A stretch of DNA of 64,000 nucleotides, from NCBI RefSeq assembly GCF_000384395.1, contig NZ_ARWE01000001.1, forward strand, positions 3,446,501 to 3,510,500, in the 5' to 3' direction. Source of the stretch: Geopsychrobacter electrodiphilus DSM 16401 (GTDB lineage Bacteria; Desulfobacterota; Desulfuromonadia; Desulfuromonadales; Geopsychrobacteraceae). Position numbers and translations under genes: made by a program. Under the pieces are notes generated by a model, which ran no database searches, was not told the DNA's origin, and saw only the letters and a program-made list of their open reading frames with translations. This document shows positions 18,102 to 28,328 of this stretch, piece by piece (the first letter of the stretch is position 1; every line of letters starts with the position of its first letter).

Positions 18102-19184
18102 TCAGGAAGAACAGGAATCGCCACAGCCACAATCACTCGAGCCCTTGATACCCGGCAGCAGATTTCTGACAATCAGCAGCAGCAGCAGGATCGCAGAGAT
18201 CACCTCAACCGGGGATGAGGCCGTTGTTCCAGCCTGTGCGACCCATGGCATCAGATCAAGACCAGTGATGCCGATACCCCAGTTGAGCAAAAACCCGAAC
18301 AGCAGTGAACAGAGTGCGAGGGACGCCAGGTAGATCACCGTCGCCGCCCGTCCAAAATAACGCAGGACCAGGGTCAGGGTTGCCGCATTGGTCGCCGGAC
18401 CTGCCAGCAAAAAAACCAGTGCTGCGCCGGGCGACAGGCCTTTCAAAATAAGCGCGGCTGCAATCGGCGTTGACGCACTGGCGCAGATATAGAGCGGAAT
18501 CCCGACCAGCAACATGATCAGCAGCGAGACAAATTCACTCCCCAGGTAACGCGCGATCAGCACTTCGGGCACCAGATGCGAAATCACCGCGGCAAGCAGG
18601 ACCCCGAGCAGCAGCCATTTACCGATATCACCGAGCAGGTCACCAAAGGCGTAGGCTTGCCCGGCGCGAACCCGCGACCACAGGGAAGCTTCGACATGCT
18701 GGTGGCCGGCGTCCGCGCAACCGGGAACAGAACACTCACAGCTGGCGGCCAGCGCCTTATCCAGCGGCTCTTCCGGCAACAGGTTGATCAACAACCCGGT
18801 AATGGTCGCCGTCAGAAAGGCCGCAATCGGCCGCACCACTGCCATCAACGGCCCCAGCAGCGCCCAGGTGATGGCGATAGAATCGACCCCGGTCTCGGGC
18901 ACCGAAACCAGAAACGAAGCCGCAGCGCCTTTACTCGCCCCCTGCTTGCGCAGGCCGATCGCCGCGGGAATGACCCCGCAGGAACAAAGCGGCAGCGGGA
19001 CACCGAAGAGTGCCGCCTTGAACACCGAGCCGCTGCTGCTTTTCCCCAGATGGCGAACCACGACATCCTCAGGCACCAGCGCCTTGAGCAGTCCGGCGGC
19101 AAAAAAGCCGAACAGCACATAGGGCGCGGCCTCAAGCAGGATGCGCCAGCATTCAAGGCCGATAGCAGTGAGAAATTGGATCAT
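18102..19184 (-). CDS. SO_0444-type Cu/Zn efflux permease
   Basis: A 360-aa polytopic inner-membrane protein (about eight to ten segments) of the DUF318/ArsP-like permease superfamily. It has the paired signatures 'PLPLCSCGVIPAAIGLRKQGASKGA' (split: CSCG core at about 65-68) and 'PLYICASASTPIAAALI'. A cytoplasmic-loop metal motif 'CECSVPGCADAGHQH' and the C-terminal 'CGCGDSC' would bind soft metals. These features match the SO_0444 family, described as a Cu/Zn efflux transporter. Substrate is inferred from Cys/His content. The downstream bioA and peptidase genes may be read through from its promoter. Confidence 0.82.
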   Translation of the reverse strand: MIQFLTAIGLECWRILLEAAPYVLFGFFAAGLLKALVPEDVVVRHLGKSSSGSVFKAALFGVPLPLCSCGVIPAAIGLRKQGASKGAAASFLVSVPETGVDSIAITWALLGPLMAVVRPIAAFLTATITGLLINLLPEEPLDKALAASCECSVPGCADAGHQHVEASLWSRVRAGQAYAFGDLLGDIGKWLLLGVLLAAVISHLVPEVLIARYLGSEFVSLLIMLLVGIPLYICASASTPIAAALILKGLSPGAALVFLLAGPATNAATLTLVLRYFGRAATVIYLASLALCSLLFGFLLNWGIGITGLDLMPWVAQAGTTASSPVEVISAILLLLLIVRNLLPGIKGSSDCGCGDSCSS

Positions 19185-19435
19185 CGGACTACCTAATATA
19201 AAAACAAAAAATTATCGGACGCGTTTTATTTAAGAATAACCCAGCAGCGGCAAACATGTAAGACACGATTTCTGGCGGTGCCAATGCTGGCTAAACCGTC
19301 TGAAATAGATGCCACCCTTTTATTTGAGACAATCTCATTTTAAAAAAATCACAAATCCATAAGCCCCGGGTAAACCTTTCTGTCACCCCTGCGTCTAAAC
19401 AGGTAATCAAACAACTTACCGAAGGAGAAAACAGC

Positions 19436-19765
19436 ATGAAAAGTTTATTTTTAGCGGCGGTCATCATGGCAAGTCTCGTAGGAACTCAAATAGTTGCTGA
19501 AGCCCGCGGCGGTTCCGGTAATGGTGCTGGCATGAGTAACGGCTCGGCGAGCATGACCCGCATGGGCGGTAACGCCATGGGCCTGAGTGGTTCGGCCATG
19601 CAGACGCGAACTCGGACACAGGCCCGCGTGCGTGACCAGTCTCAACTCAGAGATTCAACGATGACCGGCACCGCAGATGAAAGCAAACTTCAAACCCGGC
19701 AACAACTGCGTGACCCCGCACTGCACGTTGAGACAATGCCCTCTCCGGTCGTTGTCACAGAGTAA
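19436..19765 (+). CDS. Small secreted hypothetical protein
   Basis: A 109-aa protein with a cleavable signal peptide ('MKSLFLAAVIMASLVG...AEA', cleavage near residue 23) and a good GAAGGAGAA ribosome-binding site. The mature part is low in complexity, rich in Gly/Ser/Met and then Thr/Arg/Gln ('QTRTRTQARVRDQSQLRD'). No Cys and no domain recognised. It is monocistronic, with its own terminator. Confidence 0.65.
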   Translation: MKSLFLAAVIMASLVGTQIVAEARGGSGNGAGMSNGSASMTRMGGNAMGLSGSAMQTRTRTQARVRDQSQLRDSTMTGTADESKLQTRQQLRDPALHVETMPSPVVVTE

Positions 19766-19797
19766 ACAACGCCAAAGACAGCTTCGCAGTACTAACC

Positions 19798-19831
19798 AAA
19801 AGGCCCATCCGCTTGCAGATGGGCTTTTTGC
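19798..19831 (+). terminator. Intrinsic terminator
   Basis: AAAAGGCCCATC pairs with GATGGGCTTTTT around an 8-nt loop. It ends the small secreted protein gene. Confidence 0.85.
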
Positions 19832-19972
19832 AATTTGTGGCGCGTTCAACGCCATCCCCTGTTTCAGCTCAAAAGGATGTCATGCCGCCACAGAAGAATG
19901 CCGACGCTCAGGTTTCTGTTAGAATGAAGGGTGTAGCCCCTTCACCTGATTGTCTCAAGAAAGGTATTTTCC

Positions 19973-20359
19973 ATGGATTACGTCTTCAATAAAAAGGTAC
20001 ATATCTCTTTCGCACAAGCCATTGAGCGGGTAATCGAAGAACTAGGAAAGGAAGGATTTGGTGTCCTGACCGAAATCGACGTTACGGCGACCCTCAAAAA
20101 GAAGCTGGATGTTGATTTTCGCAACTACCGGATTCTGGGCGCCTGCAATCCGACCTACGCCTATAAAGCCCTGCAGGCCGAGCCCTGGATCGGCAGCATG
20201 CTCCCCTGTAACGTCATCGTGCAGGAATTGGAGACGGGGGAAGTCGAAGTGGGGGCCGTTAACCCGATCGCTTCGATGCAGGCGGTCGACAACCCCGCGC
20301 TCGGCGAGATTGCGCTGGTGATTCAGAAAAAGCTGCAGGACGTTATAGATCGGCTTTAA
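19973..20359 (+). CDS. DUF302 domain protein
   Basis: A 128-aa cytoplasmic protein of the DUF302 family, an alpha/beta fold of unknown function often near redox or metal genes. Visible landmarks: 'IERVIEELGKEGFGVLTEIDVTATLKKKL' (first half), 'YRILGACNPTYAYKALQAEP' (conserved Cys and Pro) and 'LPCNVIVQELETGEVEVGAVNP'. A ribosome-binding site AAGAAAGG precedes ATG 19973. It stands 52 bp before the transglutaminase cluster; linkage to it is uncertain. Confidence 0.85.
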   Translation: MDYVFNKKVHISFAQAIERVIEELGKEGFGVLTEIDVTATLKKKLDVDFRNYRILGACNPTYAYKALQAEPWIGSMLPCNVIVQELETGEVEVGAVNPIASMQAVDNPALGEIALVIQKKLQDVIDRL

Positions 20360-20411
20360 TCACTAACGCCATTTTTGTAACTCTACTCAACATGCGTCAG
20401 GGTTTTCACAC

Positions 20412-21212
20412 ATGATCTGGCTTAAAGCGACCTGTCAGCTCGACTTTCACATGGATTCGCAAACCGCCCTGATGCTGATGTTACGCCCACAGAGCGGAGC
20501 GCAGCAGTGGATCGCGCGCGAAGACTACAGGCTGGACCCCAACCTCCCCATGGTCGAATTTACCGACAGCTATGGCAACCTCTGCCAGCGCCTGGTCGCA
20601 CCATCAGGAGCCCTGTCTATTCAAACCTCCGCGCTGGCTATGACAGCAGAGGGGGTGGACTGTGCCCCCGGTTCCAGATTTATTGAAGTACAGTACCTCC
20701 CCCAGGCCGTACTCGTTTACCTGCTTCCGAGCCGCTATTGTGAGTCCGACCGACTTGGCGACATCGCCTGCGAAATCGTCACCGGGGAGACACTCGGGTA
20801 TGACCAGGTAGCGTGCATCGACGACTGGATTCGCAACAACATCCGGTACACCCCCGGGTCGAGTCCGTTTCAGGTTTCTGCAACTGAAGTTCATACGCGG
20901 CGCGAAGGGGTCTGCCGTGATCTGGCGCACCTTGGCATCGCACTCTGCCGCAGCATCAGCATTCCCGCGCGCCTGGTGGTCGGGTACCTCTACGGTCTTC
21001 AGCCGTTGGATTTGCACGCCTGGTTCGAGGCCTATGTCGGTGGGCGCTGGTATACTTTCGACCCGACTCAGTACCAGAGCCGCGGTGGCCGCATTGCCAT
21101 CGCCTATGGTCGCGATGCCGCCGACGTGTCGATCTTCCATCAGTTCGGTGGGGGTGATATTCTCTCCGGAATGGAGGTTCTGGTGCAGTCGCTGCCGGGT
21201 ATGCCGTTCTAG
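20412..21212 (+). CDS. Transglutaminase-like protein (first of three)
   Basis: A 266-aa protein. The N-terminal ~150 residues are the beta-rich domain that precedes bacterial transglutaminase folds. The papain-like core has the full triad: Cys168 in 'GVCRDLAH', His202 in 'DLHAWFEAY' and Asp217 in 'FDPTQ'. No signal peptide is seen, so it is cytoplasmic. Members of this family cluster with circularly permuted ATP-grasp and alpha-E proteins, as here. Proposed roles in the family are cleavage or transfer of amide-linked peptides; the substrate is unknown. Confidence 0.88.
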   Translation: MIWLKATCQLDFHMDSQTALMLMLRPQSGAQQWIAREDYRLDPNLPMVEFTDSYGNLCQRLVAPSGALSIQTSALAMTAEGVDCAPGSRFIEVQYLPQAVLVYLLPSRYCESDRLGDIACEIVTGETLGYDQVACIDDWIRNNIRYTPGSSPFQVSATEVHTRREGVCRDLAHLGIALCRSISIPARLVVGYLYGLQPLDLHAWFEAYVGGRWYTFDPTQYQSRGGRIAIAYGRDAADVSIFHQFGGGDILSGMEVLVQSLPGMPF

Positions 21213-21399
21213 GAGACCATCTCATCAACAGTCGCCCAGATCAGGCACTGTTTCTGCGCTGCCGCGATAAACAGAACAAAAACATTTCTCCTCGTTTGTC
21301 AGTACATATGCTATTTTAGAACTTCATTGGTCATATATCAGATACCAGCTTGCGCCTCTCTTGAGAGCCATCTGTGTCACTCTTCCACAAGGATTTTCT

Positions 21400-24300
21400 A
21401 TGCCCATCCGCATCGCCTGTAATCACGACACCAGCTATAAATTTGATCGTCCGATTTCGATTTTTCCCCATGTCATCAGACTGCGACCAGCGCCGCACAG
21501 CCGCACTCCGATTCATGCATATTCACTCAAAATCACTCCGGAAAAACATTTTATAAACTGGCAGCAGGACGCCTTTGGCAACTACCTGGCGCGGCTGGTT
21601 TTTCCGGAAAAAACCAACGAGATGAGCATCAAGGTCGAGGTTATAGCCGACATGACGGCCTATAACCCCTTCGACTTTTTTATTGAAGAGTATGCCGAGA
21701 CCTATCCCTTCACCTATGAGGCGCTGGAGCGTTCTGAGTTAGCCCCCTACTTCGCTAAAATTGAACCCGGTCCGCAGCTGAAAAAACTTCTCGAGAGCAT
21801 TGACCGCAGCGAAAAGCGTACTATCGATTTTCTGATCGAGGTTAATCAGAAAATCATGTCAGTCGTCAACTATTCGGTGCGTATGGAGGTCGGGGTTCAG
21901 AGCTGCGAGACAACCCTGTCGCGCGCCATCGGATCCTGTCGTGATTCTGCCTGGCTGCTGTTGCAGGTGCTGCGTCACCTCGGTCTGGCGTCACGCTTTG
22001 TCAGCGGCTACCTGGTCCAGCTGTCATCCGATGAAAAATCGCTGGATGGCCCTTCGGGCCCCGAGAAAGATTTTACCGATCTGCACGCCTGGACCGAAGT
22101 TTATATCCCGGGCGCCGGCTGGATCGGCCTCGACCCGACCTCGGGGCTCCTCGCCAGCGAAGGACACATCCCCCTGGCCTGCACCCCGCATCCGTCGAGT
22201 GCTGCGCCGGTGACCGGCGCGACCGAAAAATGCGAGGTCGAATTCACCCACAGCAACGTCGTGACCCGGATCCATGAAGACCCGCGCGTCACCAAGCCCT
22301 ACAGCGATGAACAATGGCTGATGGTCAACGCCCTCGGCCAGCAGGTCGATGCCGAAATTGTCGCCGCCGACATGCGCCTGACCATGGGCGGTGAGCCGAC
22401 CTTTGTCTCCATCGATGACATGGCGAGCGCCCAGTGGAACACCGCCGCCGACGGCCCGCACAAACGGGAACTCGCCTACGACCTGACCCTGCGCCTGCGC
22501 GACGCCTTTTCCCAGGGCGGCCTGCTGCACTTCGGCCAGGGAAAATGGTACCCCGGTGAGCCACTGCCGCGCTGGGCCAACAGCATCTTCTGGCGCAAGG
22601 ACGGCAACCCCATCTGGCGAAACCCGACGCTGCTCGCCGACATCCATAAAGACTACAAGCTCACCGATACCGATGCGCTGAACCTGGCTGAGCGTGTGAC
22701 CGCGCTTTTGGGGATCAACAATAACTATCTGGTCGCAGGCTTCGAGGATGTCTTCTACTGGCTGTGGAAAGAGGGCACCATTCCCAAAAACCTCGACCCG
22801 CTTAAGGTCGATCTGAAAGATTCGGCTGAACGCCGTGCCCTGGCGCAGGCGCTTGATCGCGGAATAGGGAACCCGGTCGGCTATGCCCTGCCATTAAAAT
22901 GGGACGACCAGAAAGCGACCTGGGCCAGCAGCCCCTGGGATTTCAAACGTGAACAGATGTTCCTGATCCCCGGTGACTCAGCTATGGGGATGCGTCTCCC
23001 CCTCGATTCACTCCCCTGGGTGGCACCGGAGAAACGTGAGCCATTTTACGACAAGGACCAGTTCGCCGAACGCGCCGCACTGGACGACTTTCACGACAAA
23101 ATTTCCAGCGCGGCGGCAGGTGCCGAAGAGACCGCAGACCGCAGCGATGAAGAGACCCCGCTGATTGAAATCACCCACACCGCCCTGTGCATCGAGGCGC
23201 GCGGCGGGCGCCTGCATCTCTTCATGCCCCCTCTGAGCACCCTGGAACAGTACCTCCACCTGATCGCGGCCATCGAGACCGCGGCTGAAGAACTTCAGCA
23301 TCCGGTAGTTATTGAAGGCTATGAACCGCCGCGTGACGCACGGCTTGAAAAACTGGCCGTCACTCCCGACCCCGGGGTTATCGAAGTCAACGTCCATCCG
23401 GTCAGCAGCTGGAACGAGCTGGTCGAGAACACCACGCGGCTCTACGAAGAAGCACGCCAATGCCGGCTGGGAACCGAAAAGTTCATGCAGGACGGACGCC
23501 ATACCGGCACCGGCGGCGGTAACCACATCACCCTCGGCGGTCCCACCCCGGCCGACAGCCCGATCCTGCGCCGTCCCGACCTGCTGCGCAGCCTGGTGAC
23601 CTACTGGCAGCATCACCCCGGACTCTCCTACCTCTTCTCCGGCATGTTCCTCGGACCGACCAGCCAGGCACCGCGTATCGACGAGGCGCGCAACGATTCA
23701 CTCTACGAACTTGAGATCGCGTTCCAGCAGATGCCCGAAGGAGAGGTCGCCGAACCCTGGCTGGTTGATCGCCTGATGCGCAACCTGCTCATCGATGTCA
23801 CCGGCAACACCCATCGGGCCGAATTCTGCATCGACAAGCTTTATTCACCGGACAGCGCCACCGGCCGCCTCGGGCTGCTTGAGCTGCGGGCCTTTGAAAT
23901 GCCCCCGCATGCGCGCATGAGCCTGGTCCAGAATCTGCTCTTGCGCACCCTGCTCGCCTGGTTCTGGAAGCAACCCTACAAACAGAATCTGGTGCGCTGG
24001 GGGACCGAGCTGCATGACCGTTTTCTCCTCCCCTATTATGTGAAGCAGGATATGAAGGAGATCGTCGCCGATCTGCAAAAGGCCGGGTACCCGTTCAAGC
24101 TGGAATGGTTCGATCCCTTCTTCGAATTCCGCTTCCCGCGTTACGGCACGGTGCAGATTGACGAGATCGAACTGGAGCTGCGCTTTGCCATCGAGCCCTG
24201 GCATGTGCTGGGCGAAGAGGTCACCAGCCAGGGAACCGCGCGCTACGTCGATTCCTCGGTGGAACGGTTGCAGCTCCACGTCACTGGTTTGACCGAAGGT

Positions 24301-24747
24301 CGTCATGTCATCTCCTGTAATGGCCGCCGACTGCCGTTACGCAAGACCGGGCGCAAGGATGAGTTCGTCGCCGGGGTCCGTTATCGGGCCTGGCAGCCGC
24401 CTTCGGCGCTGCATCCGACCATCAAGCCCCATACTCCACTGATTTTTGACGTCATCGACAGCTGGACCGGCCGCTCCATCGGCGGTTGCGCCTATCATGT
24501 CGCCCATCCGGGCGGGCGCAATTATGATGATTTCCCGGTCAACGCCTTAACTGCCGAGTCGCGCCGCGGTGCGCTGTTTACCGTGACCGAACACAGCCCC
24601 GGGCCGATTCAGGCCCAGGCCGATTATGCCCCCGCAGGCCACTTCTTCCCGCAGGGAACACCACCGAATCTGATGGCGCCCCCGGTGGAAGAACCGAACG
24701 AAGAATTTCCGTACACCCTGGATTTGCGCTGTGCACCACCCAAATGA
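21400..24747 (+). CDS. Large transglutaminase / DUF2126 protein
   Basis: ATG 21400 follows AAGGA and gives 1115 aa. N-terminal transglutaminase domain (about 1-300): catalytic Cys in 'SCRDSAWLLLQVLRHLG', His in 'DLHAWTEVYIPG' and Asp in 'GLDPTSGLL'. The rest (about 330-1115) is the DUF2126 region with 'LTMGGEPTFVSIDDM' and 'GGGNHITLGG', whose Asn/His/Glu-rich motifs recall glutamine-synthetase-like carboxylate-amine ligases. It would therefore couple a peptide-bond hydrolase to an amide-forming domain in one chain (inference). Length and order are usual for the family. Confidence 0.88.
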   Translation: MPIRIACNHDTSYKFDRPISIFPHVIRLRPAPHSRTPIHAYSLKITPEKHFINWQQDAFGNYLARLVFPEKTNEMSIKVEVIADMTAYNPFDFFIEEYAETYPFTYEALERSELAPYFAKIEPGPQLKKLLESIDRSEKRTIDFLIEVNQKIMSVVNYSVRMEVGVQSCETTLSRAIGSCRDSAWLLLQVLRHLGLASRFVSGYLVQLSSDEKSLDGPSGPEKDFTDLHAWTEVYIPGAGWIGLDPTSGLLASEGHIPLACTPHPSSAAPVTGATEKCEVEFTHSNVVTRIHEDPRVTKPYSDEQWLMVNALGQQVDAEIVAADMRLTMGGEPTFVSIDDMASAQWNTAADGPHKRELAYDLTLRLRDAFSQGGLLHFGQGKWYPGEPLPRWANSIFWRKDGNPIWRNPTLLADIHKDYKLTDTDALNLAERVTALLGINNNYLVAGFEDVFYWLWKEGTIPKNLDPLKVDLKDSAERRALAQALDRGIGNPVGYALPLKWDDQKATWASSPWDFKREQMFLIPGDSAMGMRLPLDSLPWVAPEKREPFYDKDQFAERAALDDFHDKISSAAAGAEETADRSDEETPLIEITHTALCIEARGGRLHLFMPPLSTLEQYLHLIAAIETAAEELQHPVVIEGYEPPRDARLEKLAVTPDPGVIEVNVHPVSSWNELVENTTRLYEEARQCRLGTEKFMQDGRHTGTGGGNHITLGGPTPADSPILRRPDLLRSLVTYWQHHPGLSYLFSGMFLGPTSQAPRIDEARNDSLYELEIAFQQMPEGEVAEPWLVDRLMRNLLIDVTGNTHRAEFCIDKLYSPDSATGRLGLLELRAFEMPPHARMSLVQNLLLRTLLAWFWKQPYKQNLVRWGTELHDRFLLPYYVKQDMKEIVADLQKAGYPFKLEWFDPFFEFRFPRYGTVQIDEIELELRFAIEPWHVLGEEVTSQGTARYVDSSVERLQLHVTGLTEGRHVISCNGRRLPLRKTGRKDEFVAGVRYRAWQPPSALHPTIKPHTPLIFDVIDSWTGRSIGGCAYHVAHPGGRNYDDFPVNALTAESRRGALFTVTEHSPGPIQAQADYAPAGHFFPQGTPPNLMAPPVEEPNEEFPYTLDLRCAPPK

Positions 24748-24771
24748 CCTTTTCCGCCGTGATCACCGATC

Positions 24772-27369
24772 ATGGCGGGCAGTGAGATAGCTGACGTGAG
24801 AATAGAATCAGATCAACGCCAAAATGCCGGTTCACAATCCTATGCAACCGAGCTCAGTCAGGACACAGATTTCTGCCTCAGCAAAGGGATTCTCTCCGCG
24901 CACGAACAGAAACTTATGCAGTCCCTCGAAACGATCGGCAGCAAACGCCTGAATCGCCGACGCAAAGAAGCGCAACGTCTGCTGCGCGAAAATGGGGCCA
25001 CACATAATGTCTTTGATACGATAGACCGCGCACACCCCTGGCAGTTTGACCCCGTGCCACTGATCATCAGTGATGAGGAATGGGGAAAAATTGAAGCGGG
25101 GCTCGTTCAGCGTGCGACGCTCCTGAACCTGATTCTTGCTGACATCTATGGCCCGCAAACTCTCACAGAGAAAGGGTTATTGCCACCGGAACTAATCTTC
25201 GCCCACCAGGGTTTCCTCTTGCCTTGCGTCGGCATGCTCTCCTCCGAGAAACGCCATCTGAATATCTATTCGGCGAATTTGACCCGCGGCAAAGACGGAC
25301 GCTTCTGGGTCCTGGAAGACCGCACCCAGCCTCCGCTGGGATCTGGTTATGCCCTGGAAAATCGCATCGTCATGACCCGCAGCTTTCCAAGGCTTTTTCA
25401 GGATTTTCAGGTCCACCGTCTGGCCATGTATTATCGCGCCCTGCGCAACAACCTCAGCCAACTGGCACTGCACAACAAGGCGGAACCGCATATCGTCGCC
25501 CTTACTCCCGGCCCCGGTCACAGCGCCTATTTTGAACATGCCTATCTGGCCTCTTATCTTGGCTATACCCTGGTGCAAGGCGGGGATTTGGTCGTAAGGG
25601 ATGGGTGTGTCTGGCTTAAATCGGTCGGTGGCTTGCGTCAGGTCGATGTCATCCTGAGACGCCTGGATGATAACTGGTGTGATCCCCTTGAGCTGCGCGG
25701 TGATTCGATGTTCGGCGTTCCAGGCCTGCTGGAAGCGATCCGCCTCGGCAATGTCGTTACGGCCAATCATATCGGCAGCAACGTCCTCGAAAACCCTGCC
25801 CTGCTCGCATTTCTGCCGGGAATTTCACGCCACCTGCTGCAGGAAGAACTTCTGCTCCCCTCTGTCGCAACCTGGTGGTGTGGTCAACCACGCGAGCGTG
25901 AATTTGTGCTGCAGAACCTCAACAAACTCATGGTCAAGCCGATCCATCCGATCTCCGGACTGCCAGAATTTATTCCGGGGAGCCTGGATGAAATACAACT
26001 CTCCAGCTGGCGAAAGAGAATCCTTGCCAACCCGCACCTGTATGTGGGACAGGAGCTGGCCTGCCTGTCGACGGTCCCTTCATTTGTATCTGACAAGATC
26101 GAACAACGTCAGAGCATCTTGAGTACCTTCCTCACCGCGCAGGATCAGACCTATGTCGCCATGCCGGGCGGACTGACCCGAATTGCGCCTCAGGCCTCCG
26201 GTGAAATATTCTCCAATCAGGAGCGCGGCATCAGCAAGGACACCTGGGTGCTGACCCGGGAGCCGGAGAAACAGGTCAACCTCTGGCGTAAAGCGCAACC
26301 CAACCAGTTAATTCAGCCGATTGTCGGCTCTCTACCGAGCCGAGCCGCCGAGAACCTGTTCTGGGCAGGCCGTTACGCCGAACGAACTGAAGCAACCGCG
26401 CGACTGCTTCGTGCGATCCTGACGAAAATACTGGAATACAATGAATTTCGTGACGCCGATGACCACCAGCGCCTGAATCATCTCCTTGGCGCCTTGACGC
26501 ACTTGACCTCAACCTTCCCTGGCTTTATCGGGGAGGGTGCCGATGAGAAGCTGGCAGATCCACGGGCTGAGCTCCTCTCCCTCGCCCGGGAGATAGAAAG
26601 ACCGGGGAGCCTGAGAGCATCCTTGCGTGGCCTGAGCAGGGCGACCTACGCGATAAGGGATCTCTTACCCGCTGACGCCTGGCTGGTAGTCGACAATATG
26701 CGCCAAAACTGGAACCCCAAGATTGCTGTCAGTCAGATCGGCAGTGGCCAGCTAAACGCCAGCGTCAATAAATTGATCCTGCAACTCTCGGCATTCAGCG
26801 GTCTGACCCATGAAAATATGTCACGCGAGACGGCCTGGCTTTTGCTGAATATCGGCCGGAGACTTGAGCGGGCCATCAACCTGATCACTCTGTTACGCGC
26901 GACCCTGGTCCCCTGCTATGAAGCGAGCATGGAGTCCCAGATGATTGAATCGGTGCTGGAAACCTGCAACAGCCTGATCGTTTTCCGGCGCCGCTATCGC
27001 TCGTTCATGCAACTTTCGACCATCCTGGAGCTTCTCCTGCTTGATGAAAACTACCCGCGTGCGCTGGCCTATCAACTGCAGCAGCTCCAAAGTCACATCG
27101 ACGCCCTGCCACGTGAACAGCTGATCGAAGGCCCCGGCCAGGATAAAAAGATGATCTCGGAAGCGATCACCGAACTGCGGAACGCCAACCATACGCAACT
27201 GACCCAACTTGCGGGGAGCGACAGCACCTATCCCTTGCTTGAAAAACTGCTGGTCTCGCAGAAAGACCGGCTGGAGCAGCTACTGGAGGCCCTGACGCAG
27301 CTCTATTTCAGTCCGGTGCTCGTGCCGCAGCAACTCGGGAACAATGTTGAGGGGAAGAAGGCTTCATGA
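24772..27369 (+). CDS. Circularly permuted ATP-grasp fused to alpha-E domain
   Basis: An 865-aa cytoplasmic fusion. Residues about 60-500 form the circularly permuted type-2 ATP-grasp (DUF404/407): 'NGATHNVFD', 'GFLLPCVGM', 'VLEDRTQPPLGSGYALENR', 'GGDLVVRDGCVWLK', 'LNKLMVKPI', 'MPGGLTRIAP'. Residues about 520-850 are an alpha-E (DUF403) helical domain beginning 'LPSRAAENLFWAGRYAERTEATARLLRAI'. The same two domains occur as separate genes at 28329 and 29816. The stop overlaps the next start by 4 bp. In the first copy the glycine-rich lysine region after 'LMVKPI' differs from the '[13 protein letters not shown]' of the second, so catalytic competence may differ. Confidence 0.88.
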   Translation: MAGSEIADVRIESDQRQNAGSQSYATELSQDTDFCLSKGILSAHEQKLMQSLETIGSKRLNRRRKEAQRLLRENGATHNVFDTIDRAHPWQFDPVPLIISDEEWGKIEAGLVQRATLLNLILADIYGPQTLTEKGLLPPELIFAHQGFLLPCVGMLSSEKRHLNIYSANLTRGKDGRFWVLEDRTQPPLGSGYALENRIVMTRSFPRLFQDFQVHRLAMYYRALRNNLSQLALHNKAEPHIVALTPGPGHSAYFEHAYLASYLGYTLVQGGDLVVRDGCVWLKSVGGLRQVDVILRRLDDNWCDPLELRGDSMFGVPGLLEAIRLGNVVTANHIGSNVLENPALLAFLPGISRHLLQEELLLPSVATWWCGQPREREFVLQNLNKLMVKPIHPISGLPEFIPGSLDEIQLSSWRKRILANPHLYVGQELACLSTVPSFVSDKIEQRQSILSTFLTAQDQTYVAMPGGLTRIAPQASGEIFSNQERGISKDTWVLTREPEKQVNLWRKAQPNQLIQPIVGSLPSRAAENLFWAGRYAERTEATARLLRAILTKILEYNEFRDADDHQRLNHLLGALTHLTSTFPGFIGEGADEKLADPRAELLSLAREIERPGSLRASLRGLSRATYAIRDLLPADAWLVVDNMRQNWNPKIAVSQIGSGQLNASVNKLILQLSAFSGLTHENMSRETAWLLLNIGRRLERAINLITLLRATLVPCYEASMESQMIESVLETCNSLIVFRRRYRSFMQLSTILELLLLDENYPRALAYQLQQLQSHIDALPREQLIEGPGQDKKMISEAITELRNANHTQLTQLAGSDSTYPLLEKLLVSQKDRLEQLLEALTQLYFSPVLVPQQLGNNVEGKKAS

Positions 27370-28277
27370 ATTTTCACATCACCCACTCGACCCGCTACAG
27401 CTACAGCGCCCCCGTCGGGCTGTGCTGGAACCAGGCCTGCCTCCTGCCGCGAGAGACCGCAAATCAGAAATGTCTCTCGAGTGAGCTGCAGATTTGTCCG
27501 CCCGCTTCCGGGGTACGCGAACGCAGCGATTTTTTTGGCAACCGCGTCACCCACTTTGCTATCCAGAACCCCCACAAGGAATTACTGGTCACAGCCAACA
27601 GTGATATTTCGATCACCCCGGACCCCGAACTACTGCTCGACGCCAACCTCCACACCTGGGACGAGCTTAAGATCCTGTTGGCGACGGAGAAGGATCCAGT
27701 CCGACTGCAGGCCATCCCTTTTCTCTTCGATTCACCAATGATTCCACGCACTCAGGCATTGGCCGATTATGCCTTGCCTTCATTTCAAGCCGATCGCCCG
27801 CTGGTCGAGGCGGTCCGGGATCTGATGGAACGCATTTACCGCGACTTCACCTACGATCCCGCCGGCACCACAATTGCCACCCCCCTGGCGGAGGTCTTGA
27901 AGAACAGACGCGGCGTTTGCCAGGATTTCGCCCACCTGGGAGTTGGTTGTCTGCGCTCCATGGGGCTCGCGGCGCGCTACGTCAGCGGGTATATCGAGAC
28001 CCTTCCCGCACCGGGCAAGGAGCGCCTGGTCGGCGCCGCCGCATCGCACGCCTGGTTTTCGGTTTATGCGGGAGAGGCGGGCTGGGTAGATTTTGACCCG
28101 ACCAATAATCAGATTCCGCTGGAGCAGCATATTACGGTGGCCTGGGGGCGTGATTTTTCGGACGTCTCGCCTTTACGGGGCGTTGCTCTGGGCGGCGGAA
28201 AACACCGCGTCAGCGTTTCGGTGGATGTCGCCCGCGCCCCGACCAAAATTGTAAACTTTCAGTTTCAAAGTCAATAA
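27366..28277 (+). CDS. Transglutaminase-like protein (third)
   Basis: A 303-aa protein overlapping the preceding gene by ATGA. The N-terminal bacterial transglutaminase domain ('HITHSTRYSYSAPV') is followed by the core with Cys185 in 'GVCQDFAH', His228 in 'ASHAWFSVY' and Asp244 in 'DFDPTN'. It ends with 'WGRDFSDVSPLRGV', typical of the short transglutaminases found next to alpha-E genes. Likely a cysteine peptidase or transferase acting on the product of the neighbouring ligases (inference). Confidence 0.9.
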   Translation: MNFHITHSTRYSYSAPVGLCWNQACLLPRETANQKCLSSELQICPPASGVRERSDFFGNRVTHFAIQNPHKELLVTANSDISITPDPELLLDANLHTWDELKILLATEKDPVRLQAIPFLFDSPMIPRTQALADYALPSFQADRPLVEAVRDLMERIYRDFTYDPAGTTIATPLAEVLKNRRGVCQDFAHLGVGCLRSMGLAARYVSGYIETLPAPGKERLVGAAASHAWFSVYAGEAGWVDFDPTNNQIPLEQHITVAWGRDFSDVSPLRGVALGGGKHRVSVSVDVARAPTKIVNFQFQSQ

Positions 28278-28328
28278 CGGCCTGATCCTTACGCTTAGAG
28301 AAAAACACTGCCCGGAAAGGAGCCTCAG

